In this document: positions 1-7,901 of the stretch, piece after piece
Layout: each line of letters opens with the position of its first letter
Numbering within the stretch: position 1 is the stretch's first letter
Notes under the pieces: generated by a model
Told to the model about the DNA's origin: nothing
The model's input: the letters and a program-made list of their open reading frames with translations, nothing else
Database searches by the model: none
Made by a program: the position numbers and the translations under genes
DNA from: DASYAE01 sp036501535
GTDB lineage: Bacteria > Actinomycetota > Actinomycetes > Streptomycetales > Catenulisporaceae
Direction of reading: 5' to 3'
Assembly: GCA_036501535.1 (NCBI GenBank)
Contig: DASYAE010000140.1
Span: 1 to 64,000 of the forward strand
Length of the DNA stretch: 64,000 nucleotides

Positions 1-2
1 TG

Positions 3-911
3 ATCGACCGGGTGGACGAGCTGCGCGGGGTCTGGGTCACCGGCGGCGAGGTCATCCTCGGCGCCGCGACCACCTGCGCCGACCTCGCACATGCCGGGGT
101 GCGCGAGGTGCTGCCCGCGCTGGCCCAGGCCGCCCGCGCGATCGGCGGGCCGGGGCTGCGCACCCGCGCGACCCTCGGCGGCAACGTGCTCTCCGGGCGC
201 CGGCCTGGCGGTCCCACCGTGCCGACCCCGGGCCGCGATCTGCTATGCGCGCTGATCGCGCTGCGGGCGGTCGCGGTGTGCCGTTCCCCGGGGGCCTGGC
301 GGCAGGTCCCGATAACCGAGCTTTACGCGCGTGACGGCGGAGTGCAGCTCGGCCCGGGCGAACTGCTCACGGCGCTGCGCGTGCCGGTCTCGGCCGGCCC
401 GCAGGGCTTCATGAAGGTCGGCGCCCGCGGCGCCGCGGCCCGCCCCGTGCTGACCTTCGCGCTGGCCGCGGACCAGACCGCGCACACCGTCACCTGCGCC
501 ATCGGCGGGTTCGCGCCGACCGCGGCCCGGGTCGACCACGCCGGGCAGTGGCTGGCCGGGCAGGTCGACTGGGCGGCCGCGGCGATCCCGGACCCGGCGG
601 TCTACGGCCAGTTCGCCCGCCTGGTGGCCGAGGGACTCTCGGCGCCGCCGGTGGCCGGCCCGGCCGGGCTGAGCACCGCCGGCGTGCCGCGCGACTACCG
701 GCAGCGGGCGGCCGAGGTGTGCGCGCGCCGGGCGCTGGTCCGCGCCCTGCCACCGTCCGGCTGGCTGGACCAGGTCGCCGACTATCAGCAGCGGGCGCAG
801 TTCCTGCGCCAGCGGGCCGCGGTGGAACGGGCCGAGCGAGGCTTGCCATCGGGCCCCCCGGTGCCGGACGCTGGGCTACCACTCGTCTCGCCCGAAGGGG
901 GCTTTCGGTGA
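3..911 (+). CDS. FAD-binding subunit of a xanthine/CO-dehydrogenase-like enzyme, 5' partial
   Basis: This is the medium subunit of a molybdo-flavoenzyme of the xanthine dehydrogenase/CoxM family. It would bind FAD and pass electrons from the 2Fe-2S subunit to an acceptor in the cytoplasm. The reading frame is already open at the first base, so the N-terminus lies outside the window and about 302 residues are visible. The family block of an Ala-rich helix, a Gly-Pro-Leu-Arg stretch and then ATLGGNV is present near 150-195. This corresponds to the usual flavin-contacting IRN-TIGGN segment, although here it reads LRTRATLGGN. The C-terminal part (about 390-790) fits the CO-dehydrogenase flavoprotein C-terminal domain. 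The stop overlaps the GTG of the next gene (GTGA), indicating translational coupling. The subunit type is clear, but the substrate is not. Confidence 0.85.
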   Translation: MDRVDELRGVWVTGGEVILGAATTCADLAHAGVREVLPALAQAARAIGGPGLRTRATLGGNVLSGRRPGGPTVPTPGRDLLCALIALRAVAVCRSPGAWRQVPITELYARDGGVQLGPGELLTALRVPVSAGPQGFMKVGARGAAARPVLTFALAADQTAHTVTCAIGGFAPTAARVDHAGQWLAGQVDWAAAAIPDPAVYGQFARLVAEGLSAPPVAGPAGLSTAGVPRDYRQRAAEVCARRALVRALPPSGWLDQVADYQQRAQFLRQRAAVERAERGLPSGPPVPDAGLPLVSPEGGFR

Positions 912-2569
912 GCGCTCCGGAGGGTCCGTCCGGCCCAGCGGCGGCCGATCGGGCCGGTGACGCGGCCGCCGAGGGCCTTTCGCCGGCTGCGGACCACGGC
1001 GGCGCGGAGCCGGACGGCACCGACACCGATCCGTATTGGCGGGTGGCGAGCTACGACCTGTCGGTCAACGGCTCGCACCAGCCGATCGAGGCCGCCTGGA
1101 TCGGCGAGAGCCTGCTGTTCGTGCTGCGCGAGCGGCTCGGCCTGGTCTCGGCGAAGGACGGCTGCGGCGAGGGCGAATGCGGAGCCTGCACCGTTCTGAT
1201 GGACGGCGAGCCGGCCGCCGCGTGCCTGGTGCCCGCAGTCGCCGCGATCGGCCGAACGGTGGACACCCCGGAGAAGTACGCGGTGCCGAAGCCGGACCCG
1301 GTGGCGGCGGCGCTCGCCGCGCAGGCCGGCGCCGGCTGCGGGTTCTGCCTGCCCGGCATCGGCATGCAGGTGCGCGGCCTGATCGCGCGCAACCCGAGAC
1401 CGAGCGCGGCGGCGGTCCGCGAGGCGCTGAGCGGGAACCGGTGCCGGTGCCTGCCGGCCGAGCGGTTCGTCACGGCGGCGCAGGCTGCGGCGGCCCGGAT
1501 CGATGCGGACGCGAAGGCGGAGGCGGCGCACTCGGCGGCGATGGCGGCCGGGTTCGCCGCCGCGGCGGGCCAGGCGGCGGCGGTCGCCGGGGCCGCGGCG
1601 CGGGCGGCCGCGGAAGCGGTTGCAGACGTCGGGCGTGTCGAGGCCGAGCGCGCAGGGGCGGGCGAGCGGGACGCTGAGTATGGGCACGAGCATGAGCACG
1701 AACAAGAGCTCGAGCGCATGCAGCTGGAGGAATGGGATTCGGCTGACGAGACGGTGATGCCGGCGCCCACGATCGCGCTGGACCTGTCGGGCACCTTCAG
1801 CGTGTTGGTCGGTCCGGAAGTGGCGTTGCCGCAGCCGCAGGCACAGCAGCCGCAGGTGCAGCAAGCGCCGCCGCAGCAGGCGCCGCAGCCGCAGCAGCCT
1901 CCGGCTGTCGCCGCACCGCGCCACGGCACTTATGGTCAGACCCCTGCGGTTCCGGGTGCGGCGCCGCGGCAGGGACCGGCGGGGCCGGGAGGCCCGCGCC
2001 AGGACAGGCCGCCGCAGGCCGGACCGCCTCAGACCGGGCCGGTACCGAATCAGGGTGCTCCAGCGCAGTCTCCGGCGGGAGGCGTGCCGGCCGTGCCGGC
2101 CCAGCGCGCCGCGCCGTCGCAGGGGCGGCCGCCCCAAGGCTTATCAGCACAGGGTTTATCAGCACAGGGCTTATCAGCACAGGGATCACCACCAACACAG
2201 CGTCCTGCGAGGCCCGGCGCTCCGGCGCAGGGTCGCGTACCAGCCGGCCAGAGCCCGCCGCAGGGCCAGTCCGCGCAGCCGCGCCAAGGGCCTGCGCGGC
2301 CGCCCGCCGCGCGTCCGGCGCCGCCGATCCGCGGCCTGCTGGACCTGGAGGCCACCGAGCTGGACAACCCGGACTTCGGCGGCGGGGAGTTCCCGGTCCG
2401 CGTCTTCGAGACGGGCAGCCTGCGCGCGAGCGACATCGAGGACTGGGATCCGGCGGCCGACGAGGAGCAGGGCGCCCGGCGCCAGGGCATGCGGCAGCGG
2501 CCGAGCCCGGCCCAGGCGGCCGAGCCGGAGCGGACCGATCGCGGCGGCCGAGGGGCGGAGAAGTGGTGA
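908..2569 (+). CDS. [2Fe-2S] subunit of xanthine-dehydrogenase-like enzyme with long Pro/Gln/Ala-rich tail
   Basis: This is the small electron-transfer subunit of the enzyme begun upstream. The GTG start at 908 overlaps the previous stop, which fixes the start. Residues about 45-120 form a plant-type ferredoxin fold with cysteines C86, C91, C94 and C106. The second cluster domain has C144 and C147 (CGFC) and C179 and C181 (CRC), the standard four-plus-four arrangement. Family members end near residue 160-200, but this protein is 553 residues long. After the clusters come an Ala/Glu-rich helix (about 195-260), a Gln/Pro/Ala low-complexity stretch (about 300-475) and an acidic C-terminal block with IRGLLDLEATELDNPDF. 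Within the low-complexity stretch a 15-bp unit encoding GLSAQ is repeated three times, each with a rare TTA leucine codon. The tail's role is unknown. Confidence 0.85.
   Translation: MSAPEGPSGPAAADRAGDAAAEGLSPAADHGGAEPDGTDTDPYWRVASYDLSVNGSHQPIEAAWIGESLLFVLRERLGLVSAKDGCGEGECGACTVLMDGEPAAACLVPAVAAIGRTVDTPEKYAVPKPDPVAAALAAQAGAGCGFCLPGIGMQVRGLIARNPRPSAAAVREALSGNRCRCLPAERFVTAAQAAAARIDADAKAEAAHSAAMAAGFAAAAGQAAAVAGAAARAAAEAVADVGRVEAERAGAGERDAEYGHEHEHEQELERMQLEEWDSADETVMPAPTIALDLSGTFSVLVGPEVALPQPQAQQPQVQQAPPQQAPQPQQPPAVAAPRHGTYGQTPAVPGAAPRQGPAGPGGPRQDRPPQAGPPQTGPVPNQGAPAQSPAGGVPAVPAQRAAPSQGRPPQGLSAQGLSAQGLSAQGSPPTQRPARPGAPAQGRVPAGQSPPQGQSAQPRQGPARPPAARPAPPIRGLLDLEATELDNPDFGGGEFPVRVFETGSLRASDIEDWDPAADEEQGARRQGMRQRPSPAQAAEPERTDRGGRGAEKW
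2138..2182 (+). repeat. Three 15-bp tandem repeats inside the 2Fe-2S subunit gene
   Basis: Units at 2138-2152, 2153-2167 and 2168-2182 read GGCTTATCAGCACAG with a single C/T change in the middle copy. They encode Gly-Leu-Ser-Ala-Gln, and each leucine is TTA. Confidence 0.9.
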
Positions 2570-2598
2570 CCGCCCCTGTGATGACGCATCGCAAGGCG

Positions 2599-2611
2599 TA
2601 TAAGGCTTGTA
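2599..2611 (+). repeat. Intergenic 13-bp motif TATAAGGCTTGTA, copy 1
   Basis: This AT-rich motif lies in the 73-bp gap between the 2Fe-2S and molybdopterin-subunit genes. The gap also holds AAGGCG and GTGTATGGCGG look-alikes. The identical 13-mer recurs at 22802-22814. Confidence 0.6.
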
Positions 2612-2642
2612 AGACGTGTATGGCGGGTAAGGCGGACAGCCG

Positions 2643-5234
2643 GTGAGCGCTCCGATCTCCATCCCCGGCTTCCTGATCGGCGAACAGCTGCCGACGCTGT
2701 CCTCCGAGGCGGCCAACCCGATAGCGACCGAGCCGGTCGACCCGGCCCGCAGCGACGGCGACGGCATGGGCCGCGCGGTCCCCGCCGCGAAGGCCGCCGG
2801 GCGCTACCCCTTCGTGGCCGACCTCGGCAGCCCCGGCACGCTGTGGGCCGCGGTGGCGCGCAGCCCGCACGCCCGCGCGACCATCACCGGCCACGACACC
2901 AAGGCGGCGCTGGAACTGCCCGGGGTGCACGCGGTGCTGGCCGGGCCGGACCTCGGTGTGACCGAGGTCGAATACCTCGGGCAGTGCGTCGCGCTGGCCG
3001 CCGCCGAGCACCCCGCGGTCGCCCGCGCCGCGCTCGACGCCATCCTGATCGAATACCGGCCGGCCGACGCGCTGACCGACCCGCGCCAGGCGTTCCACGC
3101 CGCCCCGATCCACCCGGACGGCAACATCGCCGCGCACCGCCACATCGTCGGACCCGGAGAGGAGCCCGCGGCCGCGCCGCAGCGGGGCGCCTCGGCCCGG
3201 CTGGTCCCCTCGCCGCGCGCCGCGCAGAAGCCCGGTTCGGCCGAGGGCGGCAAGAAGGCCGGCAAGGACGTGAAGGCCGCGGCGGCCAGGGCCGCGAAGT
3301 CGACCGCGCCCGTCGTCTCGCCGCTGCCGGGCTCTGAGATGCCAGGCGTCGGCGAACCGCCGGCATCGCCGCAGCAGCCGGGGGACGCAGACGTCGACGA
3401 TGTCGAGGTCGCCCACGGCTACGAGTTCGTCCGCCCCGCGGACTGGCCCGCCGCGCCCGGCACCGTGCTGGCCGTCCCGGACGGCGACCGGGTCGAGATC
3501 CACACGCTCAGCGCGGATCCGCAGCGGGACCGCCTGGCCGTGGCCGCCGTGCTCGGCCGGCCCGAGGAGTCGATCCGGCTGGTGCCCGCGCCCTTCACCG
3601 GTGGCGGCATCGAGGACGACGCCGACCTCCGGGTCGCCGCCGCGATGCTCGCGCTGCGCCTCGGCCGGCCGGTCAAGGCGGTGGACGGCGGGGTCTCGCA
3701 CCGCGCGGTCGGCATCACCACGCCGGCCGTGCGCATCCACGCGACGCACCGCTGCGACGCCGACGGCATGCTGCAGAAGGTCTCCATCGAACTCGTCATC
3801 GACGGCGGCGCGCAGACCACCGCCGCCGAGGCGCTGCTGGACGAGTACTGCCGGCTGGCCGCCGGGCCGTACCGGGTCCCCGAGGCCGACATCCAGGGCT
3901 GGGTCGTGCGTACCAACAACCCGCCGCTGGCCGCGTGGCCCGGCGGCGGCGCCGCGCTGGCCGCGGTGGTGGCCGAGGCGCAGATGGACTCCCTCGCCGC
4001 CGAGCTCGGCACCGGCGCGCTGGAACTGCGGGTCAAGAACCTGATCCGGACCGGGGACCCGCTGCCGGACGGCCGCCGGGTCGCGGTCGGCGCGCCGCTG
4101 CCCGAACTGATCGCCGCGCTGCTCGAGGCGCCGATGCCGGAGTTCCCGCCGGGCCCGGACGTGCGCGAGTTCCCGGGCACCGTCGGCCGCACCGGCGAGC
4201 TGACCAGGCTGCGCCGCGGCGTCGGCCTGGCGCTGGCCATGATCGACCTGGTGCCGCCGGGCCTGGCCGAGGAGCGGGCCACCGCGCAGGTGGCCCTCAC
4301 CAGCGACCTGCACGGCCCGATCGCGCACGTCAACACCGGGATGGCAGACACCGGCGCGGGCCAGCACGCGCTGCTGCGCAAGATCGTCCGCGAGGTGCTG
4401 GGCGTTCGCAGGGTCCTGGTCCGCCGGCCGACCGACCCGACCGACCTGCCGGCCACGACGCCCGCCTCGGGCCGCGCGGCCTGGCTGCACGGCATGGCGG
4501 TGCAGCGCGCGGCGCGGGCGGTGCGGACCCAGGCGCTGGCCATCGTGGCGCGCGAGTTCGCCGTCTCGCCGGAGCTGCTCGAGGTGCGCGGGGGACAGGT
4601 CGTCAGCTACGACGGCGTGCTCAGCCGGCCGCTGGAGCAGGTCTACGAGCAGGCGCTGCGCGGCGCCGCGGTGTACCTGGCCGCCGGCGAGTTCCGGGTG
4701 CGCGGCGACGGCCCGGCCCGGCCCGGCGTGTTCGTCCCCGAAGAAGGCCAGGCGCACGTGGCGTTCGCCGCGCACCGGGCCGTGGTCGACGCCGACACCG
4801 AGCTCGGCCTGCTGCGCCCGGTGCGGGTGACCGCGGCGCACGACGCGGGCCGGGTCATGGTGGCCGGCCGGACGAAGGCGGCGGTCGAGGCCGGGATCGC
4901 CTCCGCGGCGGCCGCGATCTTCGCCGGCGGCGCGGCGCACGGCTCGGCCTTCGGCGGCGCCGGCGACCTGTCGGCCGCTCAGCTGCCCTCCATGCTCGAC
5001 CTGCCCGAGGTGCAGGTGCTCGACCCGCTGGAGTCCTCGATAGGCGAGCTGGCCACCACCGCCCTGCGCCGCCGCGGCTTCTCGGCCCCGCTGCCGCTGG
5101 GCTACCTGCCGCTCGGCCGGATCTCGCACGCCGCCGCCGCGGCAGCCCTGGCCTGCGCGGCCCGCGACGCTCTCGGCGAGCACCGCTGCGCCCTCCCGAT
5201 CCGGCCCTGGTCGGGAACCGCCGAGCAGCAATAA
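2643..5234 (+). CDS. Molybdopterin-type large subunit, xanthine-dehydrogenase-like but lacking signature motifs
   Basis: This 863-residue protein follows the large-subunit plan. An a/b hammerhead domain lies near residues 50-140 (ending GQCVALAAAEHPAVARAAL), and the two Mo-cofactor binding domains lie near 255-845, including TGAGQHALLRKIVREVLGV. The start is the GTG at 2643. A disordered Lys/Ala/Pro-rich insert separates the domains (about residues 165-255). Three hallmark motifs are altered. GGGFGGK is TGGGIEDD (about 319-326). AFRGFG is AAWPGGG (430-436), without its arginine. The C-terminal GxGE block holding the catalytic glutamate is RRGFSAPLPLG (about 810-820). By family knowledge such a protein should not hydroxylate purines by the normal mechanism. 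No XdhC or cofactor-maturation gene is nearby. It may be a diverged enzyme or a binding protein. Confidence 0.75.
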   Translation: MSAPISIPGFLIGEQLPTLSSEAANPIATEPVDPARSDGDGMGRAVPAAKAAGRYPFVADLGSPGTLWAAVARSPHARATITGHDTKAALELPGVHAVLAGPDLGVTEVEYLGQCVALAAAEHPAVARAALDAILIEYRPADALTDPRQAFHAAPIHPDGNIAAHRHIVGPGEEPAAAPQRGASARLVPSPRAAQKPGSAEGGKKAGKDVKAAAARAAKSTAPVVSPLPGSEMPGVGEPPASPQQPGDADVDDVEVAHGYEFVRPADWPAAPGTVLAVPDGDRVEIHTLSADPQRDRLAVAAVLGRPEESIRLVPAPFTGGGIEDDADLRVAAAMLALRLGRPVKAVDGGVSHRAVGITTPAVRIHATHRCDADGMLQKVSIELVIDGGAQTTAAEALLDEYCRLAAGPYRVPEADIQGWVVRTNNPPLAAWPGGGAALAAVVAEAQMDSLAAELGTGALELRVKNLIRTGDPLPDGRRVAVGAPLPELIAALLEAPMPEFPPGPDVREFPGTVGRTGELTRLRRGVGLALAMIDLVPPGLAEERATAQVALTSDLHGPIAHVNTGMADTGAGQHALLRKIVREVLGVRRVLVRRPTDPTDLPATTPASGRAAWLHGMAVQRAARAVRTQALAIVAREFAVSPELLEVRGGQVVSYDGVLSRPLEQVYEQALRGAAVYLAAGEFRVRGDGPARPGVFVPEEGQAHVAFAAHRAVVDADTELGLLRPVRVTAAHDAGRVMVAGRTKAAVEAGIASAAAAIFAGGAAHGSAFGGAGDLSAAQLPSMLDLPEVQVLDPLESSIGELATTALRRRGFSAPLPLGYLPLGRISHAAAAAALACAARDALGEHRCALPIRPWSGTAEQQ

Positions 5235-5255
5235 GAAACAAGAGAGGCGGCAGCG

Positions 5256-6017
5256 ATGCGCGACTACCCGCAGATGATCACGCCGGTCGACCACATCGAG
5301 CCGGTGCCGCGGCGGATCCGCGCCGTCCTGCACGGCGAGACCGTCGTGGACACCACCCGGGCGCTGTATGTATGGGAGGCCCCTTACTATCCGCAGTTCT
5401 ACATCCCGCGCGCGGACGTCGCGAAGGACGTGCTGATCGACGAGGACCACGAGCAGAAGCTCAAGCGCGGCACCGCCCGGCGCCAGACGCTGAAGGTCGG
5501 CGACGCGGTCCGCCCGGCCGCTGCGCGGGTCTACGGCCCCGAGACGGCTAACGGCCTGGCCGACACGGTCCGGTTCGAGTGGGGCGCGCTGGACGCCTGG
5601 TACGAGGAGGACGAGCAGGTCTTCGTCCACCCGCGCAACCCGTACGTGCGGGTCGACGCGCTGAGGTCCGCCCGCCGGGTCCGGGTCGAGATCGACCGCG
5701 TCGAGCTCGCCTCGTCGTCGTCCCCGGTGATGGTCTTCGAGACCGGCCTGCCCACGCGCTACTACCTCAACCGGACCGACGTGAACCTCGCCGTCCTCGA
5801 GGCCACCGACACGCAGACTGCGTGCCCTTACAAGGGCGTGACGAGCGGCTACTGGTCGGCCCGGATCGGCGGCGCCGAGCACCGCGACATCGCCTGGGCC
5901 TACGACTTCCCGACCCGGCAGCTGCTGCCGATCGCCGGCCTGATCGCGTTCTACAACGAGAAGGTCGACACCTACCTGGACGACGCGCTGCTCGAGCGCC
6001 CCGAGACCAAGTTCTGA
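5256..6017 (+). CDS. DUF427 domain protein
   Basis: This 253-residue soluble protein has the DUF427 fold twice: residues about 20-110 (VWEAPYYPQFYIP) and about 150-245. The second copy has the clearer signature, YLNRTDVNLAVLEATDTQTACPYKG followed by SGYWSA and IAWAYDFP. It begins 21 bp after the molybdo-subunit gene, behind a GAGAGGCGG ribosome site, and is probably in the same operon. The biochemical role of DUF427 is not established. Its conserved Cys-Pro-Tyr-Lys-Gly and Trp-Ala-Tyr patches suggest ligand binding. Its last 46 bp overlap the convergent small membrane gene. Confidence 0.85.
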   Translation: MRDYPQMITPVDHIEPVPRRIRAVLHGETVVDTTRALYVWEAPYYPQFYIPRADVAKDVLIDEDHEQKLKRGTARRQTLKVGDAVRPAAARVYGPETANGLADTVRFEWGALDAWYEEDEQVFVHPRNPYVRVDALRSARRVRVEIDRVELASSSSPVMVFETGLPTRYYLNRTDVNLAVLEATDTQTACPYKGVTSGYWSARIGGAEHRDIAWAYDFPTRQLLPIAGLIAFYNEKVDTYLDDALLERPETKF

Positions 6018-6256
6018 ACCGAGCCCGGGAAGACCAAGCCCGAGAAGACGCTGCCCGGCTGATTGATCTTCGTGCCCTGCTCCCAGCCGCCGAAGATGAA
6101 GCCGAGCAACAGGACGACGACCACCACGACGAAGACCAGCCACAGGCAGCCGATGATGCCGAAACGGCGCCGGGCCCGGGGATCCTCGCGCCAGTACGGT
6201 CGGCGACCCCGTTCTTCCTCGCGCCGGTAGCGCCGTCGGCGTCGCATGTAGGCCAC
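5972..6256 (-). CDS. Small single-pass membrane protein, Arg-rich N-terminus
   Basis: This 94-residue protein of unknown function has a strongly basic N-terminus (RRRRRYRREEERGRR). One very hydrophobic helix follows near residues 33-55 (IIGCLWLVFVVVVVVLLLGF), then a short polar C-terminus. The topology would put the basic end in the cytoplasm. I chose the GTG at 6256 because GGAGGG lies six bases upstream. The ATG at 6286 has no ribosome site, and the internal ATG at 6247 is too far from one. It is convergent with, and overlaps, the DUF427 gene. Confidence 0.6.
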   Translation of the reverse strand: MAYMRRRRRYRREEERGRRPYWREDPRARRRFGIIGCLWLVFVVVVVVLLLGFIFGGWEQGTKINQPGSVFSGLVFPGSVQNLVSGRSSSASSR

Positions 6257-6293
6257 GTATTTCCCTCCGCGCTCCGCGTTGCCCATCTATGAC

Positions 6294-6334
6294 ACAGTGA
6301 TCGGCGCAGTGTAATCGGCACCGTGTGATCGGCG
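6294..6334. repeat. Three imperfect 13-14 bp tandem repeats between divergent genes
   Basis: Units at 6294-6306, 6307-6320 and 6321-6334 share the pattern (A/C)(A/C)GTG(T)(A)ATCGGC(G/A). They sit just upstream of the small membrane gene on the minus strand and on the promoter side of the DUF4230 gene. A regulatory role is possible but unproven. Confidence 0.6.
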
Positions 6335-6404
6335 TTCCGGGCGCCACGATCGGCCCCGCACGGCTCCTCCCAACCGTATCGCCACCGGAACCTACCGCAA
6401 CGTG

Positions 6405-6431
6405 CGCTCGCGACCGGGTAAGTCGCGAGCG
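6405..6431. repeat. Perfect 10-bp inverted repeat with 7-nt loop
   Basis: The arms are CGCTCGCGAC and GTCGCGAGCG, separated by CGGGTAA. A second, smaller inverted repeat (GTCTGA/TCAGAC, 6448-6466) follows 16 bp downstream. Both lie in the leader or promoter region of the DUF4230 gene and could be operator sites or RNA hairpins. Confidence 0.65.
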
Positions 6432-6499
6432 GGAGGGTAACAGTGCGGTCTGACGTCACCTCAGACGCACGGCCATGACACGAGAAGGAAGTATCGGCT

Positions 6500-7144
6500 A
6501 TGGGTACCTGGGGCAAGTGGACCAAGCGCGCCGGCGCTCTCGCCGTCGCCATCGTGCTGGCGATCGGCGTCGCGCTGGTCGGTTCGGCGGTGCACCTCTT
6601 TCCGCAGCTGCGCAACCCCTTCTCGGAGACCACGACGGAGACCAGCGGGCCGGTCCTGCTCGAGTCGATCGTCCAGCTCTCCCGGTACGAGGCGGCCAGC
6701 GGCAACTTCCAGGTCGTGGTCAACATCACCTCGAAGAGCTGGCTGCCCGGCTTCCTGCAGGGCAGCGACACCCTCTTCGTCGGGGTCGGCACCGACAACG
6801 CCTTCGTCGACTTCTCCAAGCTCAACGGCAGCGCAGTGGTGACCTCCCCGGACCACACCACCGCCACCATCACGCTGCCGCACGCGCAGTTGGAGACGGC
6901 GCAGCTCAACACCGGCCAGTCGTACGTCGTCGCGCAGCAGCAGGGCCTGTTCACCAAGGTCAACTCGGCGCTGAGCGGCAACCCGAACAGCCAGCAGGCC
7001 GCCTACGAACTGGCGACCACGGACATCGGGACGGCCGCCCAGTCCAGCCCGCTCAAAGCCGACGCGGAGCGCAACACCAAGGCGATGCTCACCAGCCTGC
7101 TCCAGTCGCTCGGCTACAAGACCATCACGATCAACTTCGCCTGA
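6500..7144 (+). CDS. DUF4230 family membrane-anchored protein
   Basis: This 214-residue protein has a basic start (MGTWGKWTKRA) and one transmembrane or uncleaved signal segment (about residues 11-33). An extracytoplasmic domain of about 170 residues follows, of the DUF4230 type, with FVGVGTDNAFVDFSKL and then short beta strands ending ATITLPHAQL. The family has no known biochemical function. The start is supported by GAAGGAAG eight bases upstream. It stands alone, convergent with kptA 12 bp away. Confidence 0.8.
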   Translation: MGTWGKWTKRAGALAVAIVLAIGVALVGSAVHLFPQLRNPFSETTTETSGPVLLESIVQLSRYEAASGNFQVVVNITSKSWLPGFLQGSDTLFVGVGTDNAFVDFSKLNGSAVVTSPDHTTATITLPHAQLETAQLNTGQSYVVAQQQGLFTKVNSALSGNPNSQQAAYELATTDIGTAAQSSPLKADAERNTKAMLTSLLQSLGYKTITINFA

Positions 7145-7156
7145 GCCGGCGCCTGG

Positions 7157-7756
7157 TCACAGAACCCGGATATACCCCGCCGGCACGGCCGCGGCGAGCC
7201 AGACGCCGTTGGCCGACCGGCGGAACTCGTGCCCGTCCGCGGCCATCCGCGCCGCGTCGAGCTCCAGGACGACCGGACGGCCGCGGCGCGCGCCGACCTT
7301 CTGCGCGGTGCCGACGTCTGCGGAGAGATGCACATCGTGCCGGCGGCCGGGGCGCAGCCCGGTGCGCAGGATCGAGTCGATGCTCGCCGGGACAGTGCCG
7401 TGATACAGCACGGCGGGCGGCGGGAGCGGGGTGTAGCCGAGCTCGACCGGCACCGTGTGCCCCTGGCCGGCCCGGATCCTGGTCCCGGACGGGTCGAAGG
7501 CGAAGCGCTGCTTGTCGTTGCCCGCCACCACGGCGTCCAGTTCGGCGCGGCTGATCCGGGTCCCGTGCGCGGCCAGTGCGGCGAGCAGCGTGTCGACCGC
7601 GGCCCAGCCGGCCGGGTCGAGGGTGATGCCGACGGACTGAGGCCGGTGCCGCAGCACCAGGGAGAGCCGGCGCGAGGTGCGGACCAGGTCGCGGGGACTC
7701 ATCCCGGCGCCGCAGTTGTTGTGCTTCGTGTTGTCACTAGTCGTGTTCTCTGTCAT
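7157..7756 (-). CDS. kptA: RNA 2'-phosphotransferase KptA/Tpt1
   Basis: This is an NAD-dependent enzyme that removes an internal RNA 2'-phosphate through an ADP-ribosylated intermediate, giving ADP-ribose 1'',2''-cyclic phosphate. The 199 residues hold the family landmarks in order: RRLSLVLRHRP near the N-terminus (the conserved Arg-His-Arg cluster), then GITLDPAGW, then YHGT, then RHDVHLSADVGTA. FRRSANGVWLAAAVPAGYI closes the ADP-ribosyl-acceptor fold. The length matches bacterial Tpt1. The start is uncertain: ATG 7756 is used, and ATG 7702 (MSPRDL) would also keep every motif. Bacteria lack the fungal tRNA-splicing route that makes the known substrate, so its natural RNA target is open. It is divergent from the MFS gene. 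Confidence 0.88.
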   Translation of the reverse strand: MTENTTSDNTKHNNCGAGMSPRDLVRTSRRLSLVLRHRPQSVGITLDPAGWAAVDTLLAALAAHGTRISRAELDAVVAGNDKQRFAFDPSGTRIRAGQGHTVPVELGYTPLPPPAVLYHGTVPASIDSILRTGLRPGRRHDVHLSADVGTAQKVGARRGRPVVLELDAARMAADGHEFRRSANGVWLAAAVPAGYIRVL

Positions 7757-7901
7757 TCCACGACGACGGTGGCATACGGGCGTCGCGCAGGGCAACGGGT
7801 TTCGGCGCGGCCGCGCGCGTGACACCATGCGTAATGAGTAATGGCCGGACGGGGGACTCGGCTGTGACGTTCGGTGATGGATCGTGACATGGGGTTGACA
7901 G

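Noticed and set aside
1797..2340. Pro/Gln-rich DNA as a possible CRISPR or satellite
   Set aside because: It is coding sequence of the 2Fe-2S gene. No repeat-spacer pattern is present.
1797..6347. A 1516-codon open frame on the minus strand
   Set aside because: It runs antisense to three genes with clear family motifs and its sequence is Arg/Gly/Asp/Pro-rich without motifs. It is a shadow of GC-saturated third positions.
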